64,000 nt of DNA from Tamlana sp. I1. GTDB lineage: Bacteria; Bacteroidota; Bacteroidia; Flavobacteriales; Flavobacteriaceae. Location of the stretch: positions 62,001 to 126,000 of the forward strand of contig NZ_JACLAF010000001.1 in assembly GCF_015355625.1 (NCBI RefSeq). The letters are read 5' to 3'. This document shows, in pieces, positions 1-8,244 of the stretch (the first letter of the stretch is position 1; each line of letters begins with the position of its first letter). Position numbers and translations under genes: made by a program. The notes below the pieces were generated by a model that was given only the letters and a program-made list of their open reading frames with translations, ran no database searches and had not been told where the DNA came from.

Positions 1-1299
1 AGGCATGGTTAGTAGATATACTTTTTCATTATTATCACTAACATTTTTGTATTTGTAGTTTACTTTTTTCTCGAGTACATTTAGTTTGTCGTTCAAATCT
101 TCTAAATAGGCGTTCAATAAATCGTAACCAATAGCTGAAAATGAGCTGCCTTCTTCTCGAACGGTTTGTATCACCTGATTTAGAATAAATTTAGCGTTGC
201 GCTCGTCAAATTGTTCGATATCTCCAAAATAGAGAGAAAAAGAACCTGCTAAATTATTAATGTCATTTTTCAATGCGCTTTTGTAAGCGATGCCGTTATC
301 ATCAATAAGCGATTCTGTGTTTAGAAAAAACTCATCATCAAGAGAAAACAAGGAAATAATTTTTCCGTTTCTTTTAATGTTGTGTTGTCGGTATGAGAAC
401 TTCCTGTTAACAATGGGGAAGGTGTTTAAAGAAATGCTAATTTTCTCTAATTCTTCTTTTACAAAGGCGACTGGAAATACAATTTTTAACCAAAAAAGAT
501 TTTTATTATTGGCTTCCAAATCGTCACTATTAAAGGTTTCTTTACAACGCTCTACTAAAGTGTGTTTCTTTTTGTTACTGTTTGAAAGGTCTAGAGTATA
601 TAGGTAATCTTGGTAATACCTATGGATGGCATCGTAGTAATGTTCCTTTTTGAGGGATTGTTTTTTTTCTTTTTGAAAGATGTGGATTTCGTTTTCATCA
701 AAATCATAAACTTTAGCCATTTTTAAATAAGAATTCAGGTTTGAATCTTTTAGTAATAAACTAATGGAGAGATTATTAAGGCTGTCTAACAAAGGTTCAT
801 CAATATCAATGCCTACCCACATGCTGTATTCAGAAACGGAGGTTTCTTTATAGGATGTTATAGCTGGTTTAGAGCTGCTTTTATCATTAAAAGTAAGCTG
901 ATTCCCGAAGGCTGTGCAATAGATTTTTGCTTTGATTAATTCTTGGTTATCTAAAGGTGTGAAAAAAATATCGGTAAAATCTCCTTTTGAAATTTTCTGA
1001 AAATAAAGCTGTGTTTTTTTACTTATTTCTCCTGTATCTTCGGAAGGTTGTAAACTTATTAATGCATGCGCAGGAATGGGTAAAGACCAGTTTTCATTAA
1101 CCAATATTTTCGAGATACGCTCTAATAATTTGGCATCAGATATTTTTACATCTTGATATACCTTTGATAATTCAAAAGAAAACACATCCAAAAACATTTC
1201 AATTAAAGGGTCTAAGATTTGATTTTTATCTATGCCCCATAATTCCATAGCTCGCATTTTCATGCGTGCTTTTATTTCTTCATAATTGCTGTTAACCAT
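1..1299 (-). CDS. tssF: T6SS baseplate subunit TssF, C-terminus cut by the window edge
   Basis: An open frame on the minus strand starts at an ATG at 1299-1297 and stays open to base 1, giving about 433 codons without a stop; the C-terminus lies outside the window. TssF is a wedge protein of the T6SS baseplate in the cytoplasm and joins the sheath-tube complex to the membrane-anchored machinery. The N-terminus (MVNSNYEEIKARMKMRAMEL, then a stretch resembling LDPLIEMFLDVFSFEL) has the layout usual for TssF: a helical start followed by an LDPLV-like segment. The gene lies 13 bp after the gp25-like gene in the order tssB-tssC-tssE-tssF, as in Bacteroidetes subtype-iii loci. The family call rests on this N-terminus and on synteny; most of the protein is divergent. 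Confidence 0.75.
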   Translation of the reverse strand, partial: MVNSNYEEIKARMKMRAMELWGIDKNQILDPLIEMFLDVFSFELSKVYQDVKISDAKLLERISKILVNENWSLPIPAHALISLQPSEDTGEISKKTQLYFQKISKGDFTDIFFTPLDNQELIKAKIYCTAFGNQLTFNDKSSSKPAITSYKETSVSEYSMWVGIDIDEPLLDSLNNLSISLLLKDSNLNSYLKMAKVYDFDENEIHIFQKEKKQSLKKEHYYDAIHRYYQDYLYTLDLSNSNKKKHTLVERCKETFNSDDLEANNKNLFWLKIVFPVAFVKEELEKISISLNTFPIVNRKFSYRQHNIKRNGKIISLFSLDDEFFLNTESLIDDNGIAYKSALKNDINNLAGSFSLYFGDIEQFDERNAKFILNQVIQTVREEGSSFSAIGYDLLNAYLEDLNDKLNVLEKKVNYKYKNVSDNNEKVYLLTMP

Positions 1300-1312
1300 A
1301 CTTATGCCTTAA

Positions 1313-1735
1313 TTATTGAGATAATGGACTAACATATATTGAGGTGTCAAAATTGAAAGGCATCCCTGTATTTACAATGGTTCCTGTAACCCCAATTATG
1401 GCTTTGCGTCTTACTTGGGAGTATGTTTTGGAGTCTAAATCGGTATCTATATCGCTTAGCGCCACAATAACTTTGGTGTTTAAAAGTCGCTTTTCATATT
1501 TGGCTATGGCGTTAACAAGAGATACTCTTACTTTTTCTTCCCACTCATAAACCTTAACCAATTGATTGAATTCGAGTTCCCAGATATCAGATCCAAAGTC
1601 ATTTTTTCCTGCAACTTCGCCATATCTGCTAGTTATAAGCATCATTAAATATTGAGCTATAGATTCTTCTAAAGAACATACCTTTTTCCCATTGAGCAGA
1701 TTTGAAAAATCCATGGGTAACTTTATATATTTCAT
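1313..1735 (-). CDS. tssE: T6SS baseplate wedge protein, gp25/TssE-like
   Basis: A 140-residue protein of the GPW/gp25 type. In phage T4 and in T6SS this small protein holds the wedge together and nucleates sheath assembly. Visible family features are an N-terminal segment with a conserved turn (SLEESIAQYLMMLITSRYGE), a SDIWELEF stretch and, near residue 80, AKYEKRLLNTKVIVAL. The last corresponds to the YEPRL-type helix-strand core of gp25 proteins, but the usual Pro is a Lys here. The length fits the family. The gene sits between tssC (248 bp upstream) and tssF (13 bp downstream) on the same strand. Confidence is high for gp25 membership because of length, motif and position. Confidence 0.8.
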   Translation of the reverse strand: MKYIKLPMDFSNLLNGKKVCSLEESIAQYLMMLITSRYGEVAGKNDFGSDIWELEFNQLVKVYEWEEKVRVSLVNAIAKYEKRLLNTKVIVALSDIDTDLDSKTYSQVRRKAIIGVTGTIVNTGMPFNFDTSIYVSPLSQ

Positions 1736-1832
1736 GTAAAATATTGAGTTGTCTACCTCGATTTAATACCTGAAGAGATTTTATGAAATTTATAGGATTT
1801 GTGCTTTTGTGATAAAAAACAGCATATGAAAC

Positions 1833-1951
1833 TTTAAGAGTTTAATTACTCTTAAAATGAAGTTCCCATAGAATTAACTGTTTTTATGTATTTCAACCTT
1901 TAGCCAAACAAATTAGAAATGTTTAATACCAGAAAGTATGATATTAAACAT
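1833..1951. repeat. Two perfect inverted repeats between tssC and tssE
   Basis: The 248-bp gap between tssC and tssE holds two perfect inverted repeats. One has 9-bp arms (TTTAAGAGT / ACTCTTAAA at 1833-1841 and 1848-1856, 6-nt loop). The other has 10-bp arms (ATGTTTAATA / TATTAAACAT at 1919-1928 and 1942-1951, 13-nt loop). Neither is followed by a clear T run in the transcribed direction, so they are not classical terminators. They could attenuate read-through or stabilise the 3' end of the tssBC message, which is needed at higher dose than the baseplate message. That role is inferred. Confidence 0.45.
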
Positions 1952-1983
1952 CTCTATTCATAAACTCAACAAGTATATTATGG

Positions 1984-3345
1984 TTATACTTGTTTGTATT
2001 CACTTTGCCATTCTGCATTTTCTGGACCATCACCTTTGTGTCCGTCTAGTTGAATTACAAAACTTTTAGCTGGAAAATAAGGGGTGATATGAATATCTAA
2101 CAAAACGCGGTCTTTTTGATTTTGGTCTTGCTCGATTTTCATGACTTTAAAGCGTTCAATTAAATTTGAAGGTCCTTGAATACCGTCTAAAAATTTAACG
2201 ATTTGACTTCTAAGGTCGGCTTCTGTACGTGTAGTCCAATTTTCAAAAGCTCTTCGGTTTAAGAAATCAAAAAGAACCTTAGTAATGTGGTCAAATACGC
2301 GAACTACCGAGTAGGTTTGTAAGCCTAAGTTGTCGCCATTAAATAAGGTTTTTGCTGAGAATGCCATAACCTTGCTATACTCATTAACCATAGGCACTAA
2401 TCCCATTTTTTCTAGTTCGGAGATTTCACCTTTTTTAAGGTCAAAACGCACGCTTTCCACGTCGTTAATACCTCCAAATTTCTTTCCTGCAACCACTTGC
2501 GACATTAAGGTGCTGTATATTTTTCCTGCCAAAGCGGTAGATGGTGGTACGTATAAATTTTCCTCTTCGCCTACAACATCATCTTTTTTTCTTCCTAATA
2601 ACCAGTTGCACGACATTACGGTATTCGATTTAAAAATGTCTCCGCCCGTATGGTTTGCGTTAAAAAAGATATCGACCACATCATCGGCAGATTCTAAATC
2701 TTGAAAATCGGTAACCAAAATAGCTTTATTGTCGTATGCTATTTTAGACCACTTATCTAAAACAGGATTCGATCCTAAATAGCCTGGAATACTAAGAATA
2801 CCATAGTTTTCTCTAAGGTCTAAACGGTCGAAATTTTGATTTAATTCGTTAGCGACATAATCAATAAATAGCGTGTTGTCTAAATCTTTTATCTGATCTA
2901 AATCGGCATTTAGAATTGTTACATTTTTTACTTTGTCAGATTCTGTGTTCTTATAAAAGAAAGCGACAGATCGGTAAGCTCTTTCTAAATCTTCAGAAGC
3001 TTTAAGGGCCGTTTTTAGGTTGCTGTTTAAAGTTTTGTCTGCCTTAGCAGCGTTGTCTTTTGCAACATCCAGCATGTTTTCAATGTCTTTGCCATCTTTT
3101 AATAAATCTAGCCAAACGTTTAATCTGCTAGAAAGGTTTTTTCGTTCAGCTTGCCATTGTTCATCGTTAAGAAAGATGTTTCTTCTTGCTTTTCTTTTAG
3201 GGTTTAAATTAGAAAATCCATCTATGATGTTTTCTAAAAATGAAAATCCGCCATATTCTGCTAAGGCATCTATTGAGGTATTTGATATTTGTGTGCTTTG
3301 CTTTTGTTTTGGAGCCGCTTTTATTTCTTGTGCTTTTACTTCCAT
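1984..3345 (-). CDS. tssC: T6SS contractile sheath large subunit TssC
   Basis: A 453-residue protein matching the large sheath subunit of subtype-iii systems (VipB/TssC; DUF5458-type in Bacteroidetes). With TssB it forms the cytoplasmic contractile sheath that fires the Hcp tube. The core has features typical of TssC: a helical region near residues 60-130, the segment YGILSIPGYLGSNPVLDKWS, VTDFQDLESADDVVDIF near 215-235, a VMSCNWLLGRKKDD stretch, and a C-terminal half with TYSVVRVFDHITKVLFDF, corresponding to the conserved core helix. The acidic C-terminus fits a sheath subunit. It follows tssB by 34 bp in the same direction. The start MEVKAQEIK gives the expected length. Confidence 0.9.
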   Translation of the reverse strand: MEVKAQEIKAAPKQKQSTQISNTSIDALAEYGGFSFLENIIDGFSNLNPKRKARRNIFLNDEQWQAERKNLSSRLNVWLDLLKDGKDIENMLDVAKDNAAKADKTLNSNLKTALKASEDLERAYRSVAFFYKNTESDKVKNVTILNADLDQIKDLDNTLFIDYVANELNQNFDRLDLRENYGILSIPGYLGSNPVLDKWSKIAYDNKAILVTDFQDLESADDVVDIFFNANHTGGDIFKSNTVMSCNWLLGRKKDDVVGEEENLYVPPSTALAGKIYSTLMSQVVAGKKFGGINDVESVRFDLKKGEISELEKMGLVPMVNEYSKVMAFSAKTLFNGDNLGLQTYSVVRVFDHITKVLFDFLNRRAFENWTTRTEADLRSQIVKFLDGIQGPSNLIERFKVMKIEQDQNQKDRVLLDIHITPYFPAKSFVIQLDGHKGDGPENAEWQSEYKQV

Positions 3346-3379
3346 GGTTTTGTTTTAAATTAAAAGTGTGAATACTAAA

Positions 3380-3838
3380 CTAATTGCTATCTGTTTCATT
3401 AATTTCTTTTAATGAGTCTTCTAACAGCTCGATAATTGCGGCTCTAGTTTCTGGATTTTCTAAAGCTTTTTTCAGACCTCTATTTGAGGCTAATTGACGT
3501 GTGATTTTAGTGTTCTGCTCTTTTTCAATGTTCAGCTGACTTAAAAATTGGCTATTTTCTTTTATCGATTTAGCACCAAAGTCACCTAAGTTTTTAAAAG
3601 CCATGGTTTCTTTTATGTCGGTTCCATTTTCATCTTGAAATTCAAGATTTAACGAAGGTTGAAATTTTTCGAAAACCTCTTCTACGGTTTGTAGATTGTA
3701 AACCGCTTCTGGACTTACAGGAGGTTCGTGGGTTAGTTTCTGGATTAATAAAGTTTTGTTTGAAGGAATGTTAGCGATAGCTTCACTGGTGTCAACTTTT
3801 ACTTCGTTTCCACCAATTCCATAATTGTACATTGACAT
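3380..3838 (-). CDS. tssB: T6SS contractile sheath small subunit TssB
   Basis: A 152-residue protein, the expected size for the small sheath subunit that interlocks with TssC. Visible features are an N-terminal glycine-rich start (MSMYNYGIGGNEVKVD), a middle segment YNLQTVEEVFEKFQPSLNLEF that matches the DL.v.kFkP.l..e strand of TssB proteins, an N-LGDF--KSI segment (residues 80-95), and a long helical C-terminal tail ending in LLEDSLKEINETDSN. It is the first gene of the leftward operon and is divergent from hcp across a 677-bp gap. The two sheath genes being adjacent and in this order supports the call. Confidence 0.85.
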   Translation of the reverse strand: MSMYNYGIGGNEVKVDTSEAIANIPSNKTLLIQKLTHEPPVSPEAVYNLQTVEEVFEKFQPSLNLEFQDENGTDIKETMAFKNLGDFGAKSIKENSQFLSQLNIEKEQNTKITRQLASNRGLKKALENPETRAAIIELLEDSLKEINETDSN

Positions 3839-4515
3839 ATTGTAAGGGTTTTATTTATTTTAAAATTCATAAGTTTTTCTAGGGCATTTTCAAAAGCAAT
3901 CCAACCTAAAAATGATAGTTTGATTCTCTTTTTTAACGAAAATTCGCTCTAAATAAAATGAATTTATATCAATAAATAAATCTTTTTCTTATAAAATAAG
4001 TAAGAAAAAACATAAATCAATGAAGCGCAACTACTTACGAAATGTTAAAATTTTTGTAGGAAAGGTTATATTTAAATATTCGTGCTATTGGAGGCTTTTT
4101 TTCCCTTTTAGATTAAAATGGGTTTCAAATGTTAAAAAAACATCAGAAAAAACAGGCAAAAAAATACGATGAAAGCCTTTGTTTAAGCGAAAAGACGACA
4201 AATAAAAGTTGTAATTCTTTCATTTTAAGTAGTCCTTTATTTGTTAAAGTTTTGTTAACAAATACTAATATGCGATTTTTTAATGCCTAGTTTAGCGCTG
4301 TAAATGACAATTTAGAATTCTCTTTTTCTTTATAAAATAAACTGTCAAATATCCTACCTAGAATGTCTTCCAATGATATTCTTAAGATATCCCCGACAAG
4401 ATTTTTTGTATCAATTAGAAATTTTTTAAAGTTATTTTAAAAAGTTCAAGATTTTAATACTAGTAAAAAAATCAAGGCTAAATTAATTTAATTAACAATT
4501 TAAAAAGAACACATT
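3839..4515. promoter_or_regulatory. Divergent intergenic region between tssB and hcp
   Basis: This 677-bp AT-rich stretch holds no credible gene on either strand. It separates the leftward sheath/baseplate operon from rightward hcp and must carry the start signals of both. No exact TAnnTTTG box was found close to either start. The poly-A/T tracts and the length suggest long 5' leaders or regulator sites, but nothing more specific can be supported by eye. Confidence 0.5.
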
Positions 4516-4914
4516 ATGGGATCATTCAGAGCATCATTAGAAATTGGTGGAAAAGAATTTGATGTATTAAATTCAGATTACTCCTTCAGTAGAGATACTG
4601 ATAAAAAAGGAAAAATTTCTTCAAACGTTTATGGCGGAAGAATTTCGCTTACCATCGAATCTACAGAAGACACGTCGTTAATCGAAGCGATGTTAAATAG
4701 TCAATTTAAATCTGTAGAAGGTAAAATTGTTTACAAGAAAACAGACGAAGATGCAAAAATGAAAGAAATAGAATTTAAAAATGCATACATCGTGTATTAT
4801 AAAGAAGCATTAGACGTAAATGGAGATGTTCCAATGACCATTTCTTTTACAGTGTCGGCTGAACAAATTAGTGTTGGTAATGCTGCCATCGACAACCGTT
4901 GGCCAGTTGCCTAA
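4516..4914 (+). CDS. hcp: T6SS tube protein Hcp (TssD)
   Basis: A 132-residue Hcp-fold protein of the Bacteroidetes type. It forms the hexameric rings of the T6SS inner tube, which is expelled into target cells. It starts MGSFRASLEIGGKEFDVLNS and has the alternating strand pattern of the family: YSFSRDTDKKGKISSNVYGG for the two-strand extended loop, ISLTIEST for a core strand, and a late VPMTISFTVSAEQISVG strand pair. The gene stands alone between a 677-bp upstream gap and a strong terminator just after its stop, so it is probably transcribed separately at high level, as expected for the most abundant T6SS component. Confidence 0.93.
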   Translation: MGSFRASLEIGGKEFDVLNSDYSFSRDTDKKGKISSNVYGGRISLTIESTEDTSLIEAMLNSQFKSVEGKIVYKKTDEDAKMKEIEFKNAYIVYYKEALDVNGDVPMTISFTVSAEQISVGNAAIDNRWPVA

Positions 4915-4923
4915 TCACATTTT

Positions 4924-4960
4924 AAAAGAGCAGGCTTAGTTTGGCTTGCTCTTTTATTTT
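4924..4960 (+). terminator. Rho-independent terminator of hcp
   Basis: A 12-bp stem with one G-T pair (AAAAGAGCAGGC at 4924-4935 and GCTTGCTCTTTT at 4944-4955, 8-nt loop) runs into a T-rich tail, starting 9 bp after the hcp stop. It isolates hcp from vgrG. Confidence 0.85.
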
Positions 4961-5121
4961 GATATAAATAAAGGGCAACTTTTAGTGCGCTGCAAACCAT
5001 AATAGTCAATAAAGTAGCACAGCTTCAAAGTCTTAATTTATATAAACTGTTTATCGTTATTTCGTTGAAAAGTTAGATAGCCTTAAACGAAAGTTCTTTT
5101 GATATTTACCCCAAACCTACC

Positions 5122-6939
5122 ATGATAAAGCCAAAAACTACGCTTAGTATAGATGGAGAATTTCTATTTAATTTCGAGAAAATAAATTTGAAGCAATCCA
5201 TTAATGAACACCATACTTTTACCATTACCGTCGATTATGATACGGTAGAAAATGTAGGTACATACACCCTCGATAAATCTAAAAAATGGCTAGGAAAATC
5301 GGTTGTAATTAATTTTAATGACACGGAGTTTTTAGGGGTAATTACCAATGTTAAGCTTGTACACGATCATGGTTTTAATGGAAAACTGGAGGTTAGTGGT
5401 TTTTCTAAAACGATTTTACTAGAAAACGGAACACATATGCATTCCTGGTTGAATAAAAACCTGAATACCATTATCAATGATACCGTAAACACCGTGGGCA
5501 TACCGGCTCAAATAAATCCTGTTTTTACAAATCCTATTGAATACCAAACTCAATACAGAGAGCATCATTTTCAATTTATACAACGTCTGGCTAAGCAATA
5601 TAATGAATGGTTGTACTACGACGGGTTGCAACTTGTTTTTGGAAAACCAACGCTAGAACGCCCTATAACTATAGAGTACGGTGCCGATATGGATACCATT
5701 CATATTGATATAAAAGCCATTACAAGCGAAAGTACTACGTTTTCCTATCATGCATTAGATGATGTAGAAATTGAATCGAAAACTAGAGGTGAAGCCCAAG
5801 GCCTTAACGAATTGGGTAATTATGCTTTTGAAACTTCTAAAAAACTGTTCCCTTTAAATGCCACGGATTATACCTCTGCACGAGCAAAAGATAAAAGTGA
5901 AATAGATCTTTATGTTAAAAATAAACAAGGCAGTAAAGTGGCCACAGCCAATGTGCTAAGTGGTACAAGTACCAAGCAGGGTCTTACCATAGGTTCGGTC
6001 ATTAAAGTGACAGCCGCGCAACGGGGTATTGGCGCTTTTGATGTTAAAAACTATGGAGAATATATTATTACCAAAATTGAACATGAAGCTTCAGGACTAA
6101 GTGAATATGCCAATGCTTTTGAAGCGATTTCAGCTGGTATTAATATTTTACCAGAACCCGAAGTTGCATTACCACAAGCTACTGCGCAAATAGCTACGGT
6201 ATTGTCCAATGAAGATCCCAACCAAAAAGGGCGCGTACAGGTTAAATTTCAATGGCAAAAAGGAGAAATGAAAACCTCATGGCTGCGCGTTATGTCTCCC
6301 GATGCAGGCAGTAGCGCTAATCATTTGCAAAACAGAGGACAGGTTTTTATTCCAGAAGCGGGCGACCAAGTTATGGTTGGTTTTCGCTATAACGACCCAA
6401 ACCGTCCATTTGTAATGGGAAGCCTATTTAATGGCAGTACAGGAGCCGGCGGAAAAGACCAAAATAATTACAAAAGCATCATTACCAAAAGCGGGCATAC
6501 CATTGAATTTAACGATACCGAAAAAGCAGAATCTATTACGATTACCGATAAGCATAGTAATATTATTTTTATTGATACGGCGAACAAGAACATAAGAATA
6601 TCAGCTCCTGAGACCATAGATATTGAGGCTAAGAATATTAATATAAGGGCTTCAGAAATGATTACCCATCAGGCCAAGAATATGGATGTTCAATTAAGTG
6701 AAGATTTGGTAATAGGAGTAGGTAATAACATGAGTACAGTGGTAGAGCAAAATTATACGGTGCAAACCACAGAATTAACCGAAACTATTGAAGGTAATAA
6801 AATTGTTGATATTCAAAGTAGTTTAAGTGTTAATGCTGCAGAAGTCGATCTTATAGCAGGTAATGGCGATATCAATGTGCAAGGAGCTGGAGTTGCAACT
6901 TTTCAAGGAGGCTCAGATGTAAAAGTTAGCAAAGGGTAA
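5122..6939 (+). CDS. vgrG: T6SS spike protein VgrG (TssI)
   Basis: A 605-residue VgrG, the trimeric needle tip that carries effectors. The first 350 residues correspond to the gp27/phage base hub domains; the segment QYREHHFQFIQRLAKQYNEW matches the Q-Y-ETDFNFLSRL-like signature of VgrG hubs. Residues about 360-440 form the gp5 OB fold, with NEDPNQKGRVQVKFQW, TSWLRVMSPDAG and GDQVMVGFRYNDPNRPFVMG, a very strong family signature. The tail from about 450 is a repetitive beta-rich prism (ISAPETIDIEAKNINIRASE) typical of the gp5 needle. It is shorter than evolved VgrGs and carries no extra toxin domain, which fits cargo being supplied by the downstream PAAR-like protein and effectors. The next gene follows after 4 bp. 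Confidence 0.95.
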   Translation: MIKPKTTLSIDGEFLFNFEKINLKQSINEHHTFTITVDYDTVENVGTYTLDKSKKWLGKSVVINFNDTEFLGVITNVKLVHDHGFNGKLEVSGFSKTILLENGTHMHSWLNKNLNTIINDTVNTVGIPAQINPVFTNPIEYQTQYREHHFQFIQRLAKQYNEWLYYDGLQLVFGKPTLERPITIEYGADMDTIHIDIKAITSESTTFSYHALDDVEIESKTRGEAQGLNELGNYAFETSKKLFPLNATDYTSARAKDKSEIDLYVKNKQGSKVATANVLSGTSTKQGLTIGSVIKVTAAQRGIGAFDVKNYGEYIITKIEHEASGLSEYANAFEAISAGINILPEPEVALPQATAQIATVLSNEDPNQKGRVQVKFQWQKGEMKTSWLRVMSPDAGSSANHLQNRGQVFIPEAGDQVMVGFRYNDPNRPFVMGSLFNGSTGAGGKDQNNYKSIITKSGHTIEFNDTEKAESITITDKHSNIIFIDTANKNIRISAPETIDIEAKNINIRASEMITHQAKNMDVQLSEDLVIGVGNNMSTVVEQNYTVQTTELTETIEGNKIVDIQSSLSVNAAEVDLIAGNGDINVQGAGVATFQGGSDVKVSKG

Positions 6940-6943
6940 GTTT

Positions 6944-7810
6944 ATGTTAATTGTACAAAACAAGAAATCGCCTTACGTGTATGAAAGGTTAAAAAAAGCT
7001 GTTCAATATCATTTTAATATTGAGGAATATACTGAATTCCATGAGCAGCGTATTACAAATAGATATCGTCAAGATATAGAAGTTGATTTAATATCTGAAT
7101 ACAGTAAAAGTGCTTTTGTTTTTAAATTAATTACTAGTAATCAGCAATATGAATTAGCCCCGAGTCTTAAAAAGCAAGAAGCTTTAATACGACAGTTAAC
7201 CAGTATTACTGAAAAAGTAGAGTTAGGTGTTAATACTTCAGGAGATATTGAAAGACTTATAAATCACGATGAAATTAAAGAAAAATGGAATTTGCTGTCA
7301 CCAAAACTTAAACGAACTCATCAAGGTGTGTTAGCGCATGGGTACTTAGATGCTATTGCAGAAAAAATTGCAGATAAAAAACGTTTTATAGCAGATTTAA
7401 AACAGTACCGTTTATTCGGTATGTTATTTAATAGCTTATTACGGATTCCTTTTGATGACAAGACAACCCAAACACGATTGCGTACATTTAATAATATAAT
7501 CCATTGTTTACCGGTTAGTATTTTAGAGCAATTAACATTGGTAAGTGAAGATGTCGTTACAAGCCAACTCACGTATGCTGTAACTGGTACATTACAACCT
7601 ATTGATGACGATACCAAAAGCAGAATAGAAAAGTATCTTAAGTATTATGAAGCAGGGGAAGAAGCGGTGTATTTAGAAAGTTATACTGGAAATTATGTTA
7701 TTAATAAATATACGGCTTGGACCAAAAGTGCATATATCTCAATAACCTTAAGTAACGGTAGAGGTTATCGACGATACATGCAATTTACATTAGAAAAACA
7801 AGATCTATGA
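6944..7810 (+). CDS. Unknown protein between VgrG and the PAAR-like protein, possible effector adaptor
   Basis: A 288-residue soluble protein with no signal peptide or membrane segment. I do not recognise its family. The first 80 residues are mixed alpha/beta, the middle (about 80-200) is helical and rich in Leu/Lys, and the C-terminal part holds a beta-rich segment with YLESYTGNYVINKYTAW. It begins 4 bp after vgrG and its stop overlaps the start of the DUF4280 gene, so the three are translationally coupled. In other T6SS loci this slot is filled by chaperones or adaptors that load effectors on VgrG (DUF4123, DUF1795, DUF2169). No motif of those families is visible. The adaptor role is inferred from position only. 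Confidence 0.6.
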   Translation: MLIVQNKKSPYVYERLKKAVQYHFNIEEYTEFHEQRITNRYRQDIEVDLISEYSKSAFVFKLITSNQQYELAPSLKKQEALIRQLTSITEKVELGVNTSGDIERLINHDEIKEKWNLLSPKLKRTHQGVLAHGYLDAIAEKIADKKRFIADLKQYRLFGMLFNSLLRIPFDDKTTQTRLRTFNNIIHCLPVSILEQLTLVSEDVVTSQLTYAVTGTLQPIDDDTKSRIEKYLKYYEAGEEAVYLESYTGNYVINKYTAWTKSAYISITLSNGRGYRRYMQFTLEKQDL

Positions 7811-8244
7811 GTAAAAACTATGTCTGCGATGGCGCAAAAATCGAATGTCAGTTATGTACAAAACCAGAAGGCACATTAAAGGTTAGCTCTAATCAGATAA
7901 AAATACAAGGGCAACTTTTTGCGAATGCCAATGATAAAGAGAAAACCAACCTTGTTTTTCAGGGTAACTGTAAAGCGAGTCCTTACCAAGCCTCGCCTTG
8001 TCAAGGAGTCATTGTTCCAATAATGTGGCAAGGTACAGCGGATACCACTATACAGGATGCTAAGGCGCTTCTAGAAGATTCTACTATTATTTGTGGTTTT
8101 GGAGGATCTACTATAAAAATCACAGATCATTTACAGGTTAATGCGCCTACAGAGCTACAACCGCTTATGGCTCCAGTAGTATTGCCGGTGGAGGAGGCTA
8201 AAATTATTAAAGTAGAATGGAAGAATAATAAAATCGTAAAATAA
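7807..8244 (+). CDS. PAAR-like protein, DUF4280
   Basis: A 145-residue DUF4280 protein, the PAAR-like tip factor of many T6SS loci without classical PAAR proteins. It caps the VgrG spike and links it to effectors. Family features are an N-terminal CDGAKIECQLCTKPEGTLKV with paired Cys, a later NCKASPYQASPCQG segment with two more Cys, and IICGFGGSTIKITDHLQ near the C-terminus. The spaced Cys residues may bind metal at the tip, as PAAR proteins bind zinc. The start overlaps the preceding gene by 4 bp and the stop overlaps the next start by 1 bp, so it is co-translated with the unknown upstream protein and the effector. Confidence 0.88.
   Translation: MSKNYVCDGAKIECQLCTKPEGTLKVSSNQIKIQGQLFANANDKEKTNLVFQGNCKASPYQASPCQGVIVPIMWQGTADTTIQDAKALLEDSTIICGFGGSTIKITDHLQVNAPTELQPLMAPVVLPVEEAKIIKVEWKNNKIVK

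Noticed and set aside
2330-3358. Plus-strand open frames opposite tssC
   Set aside because: They lie fully antisense to a strongly supported gene and have no family features.
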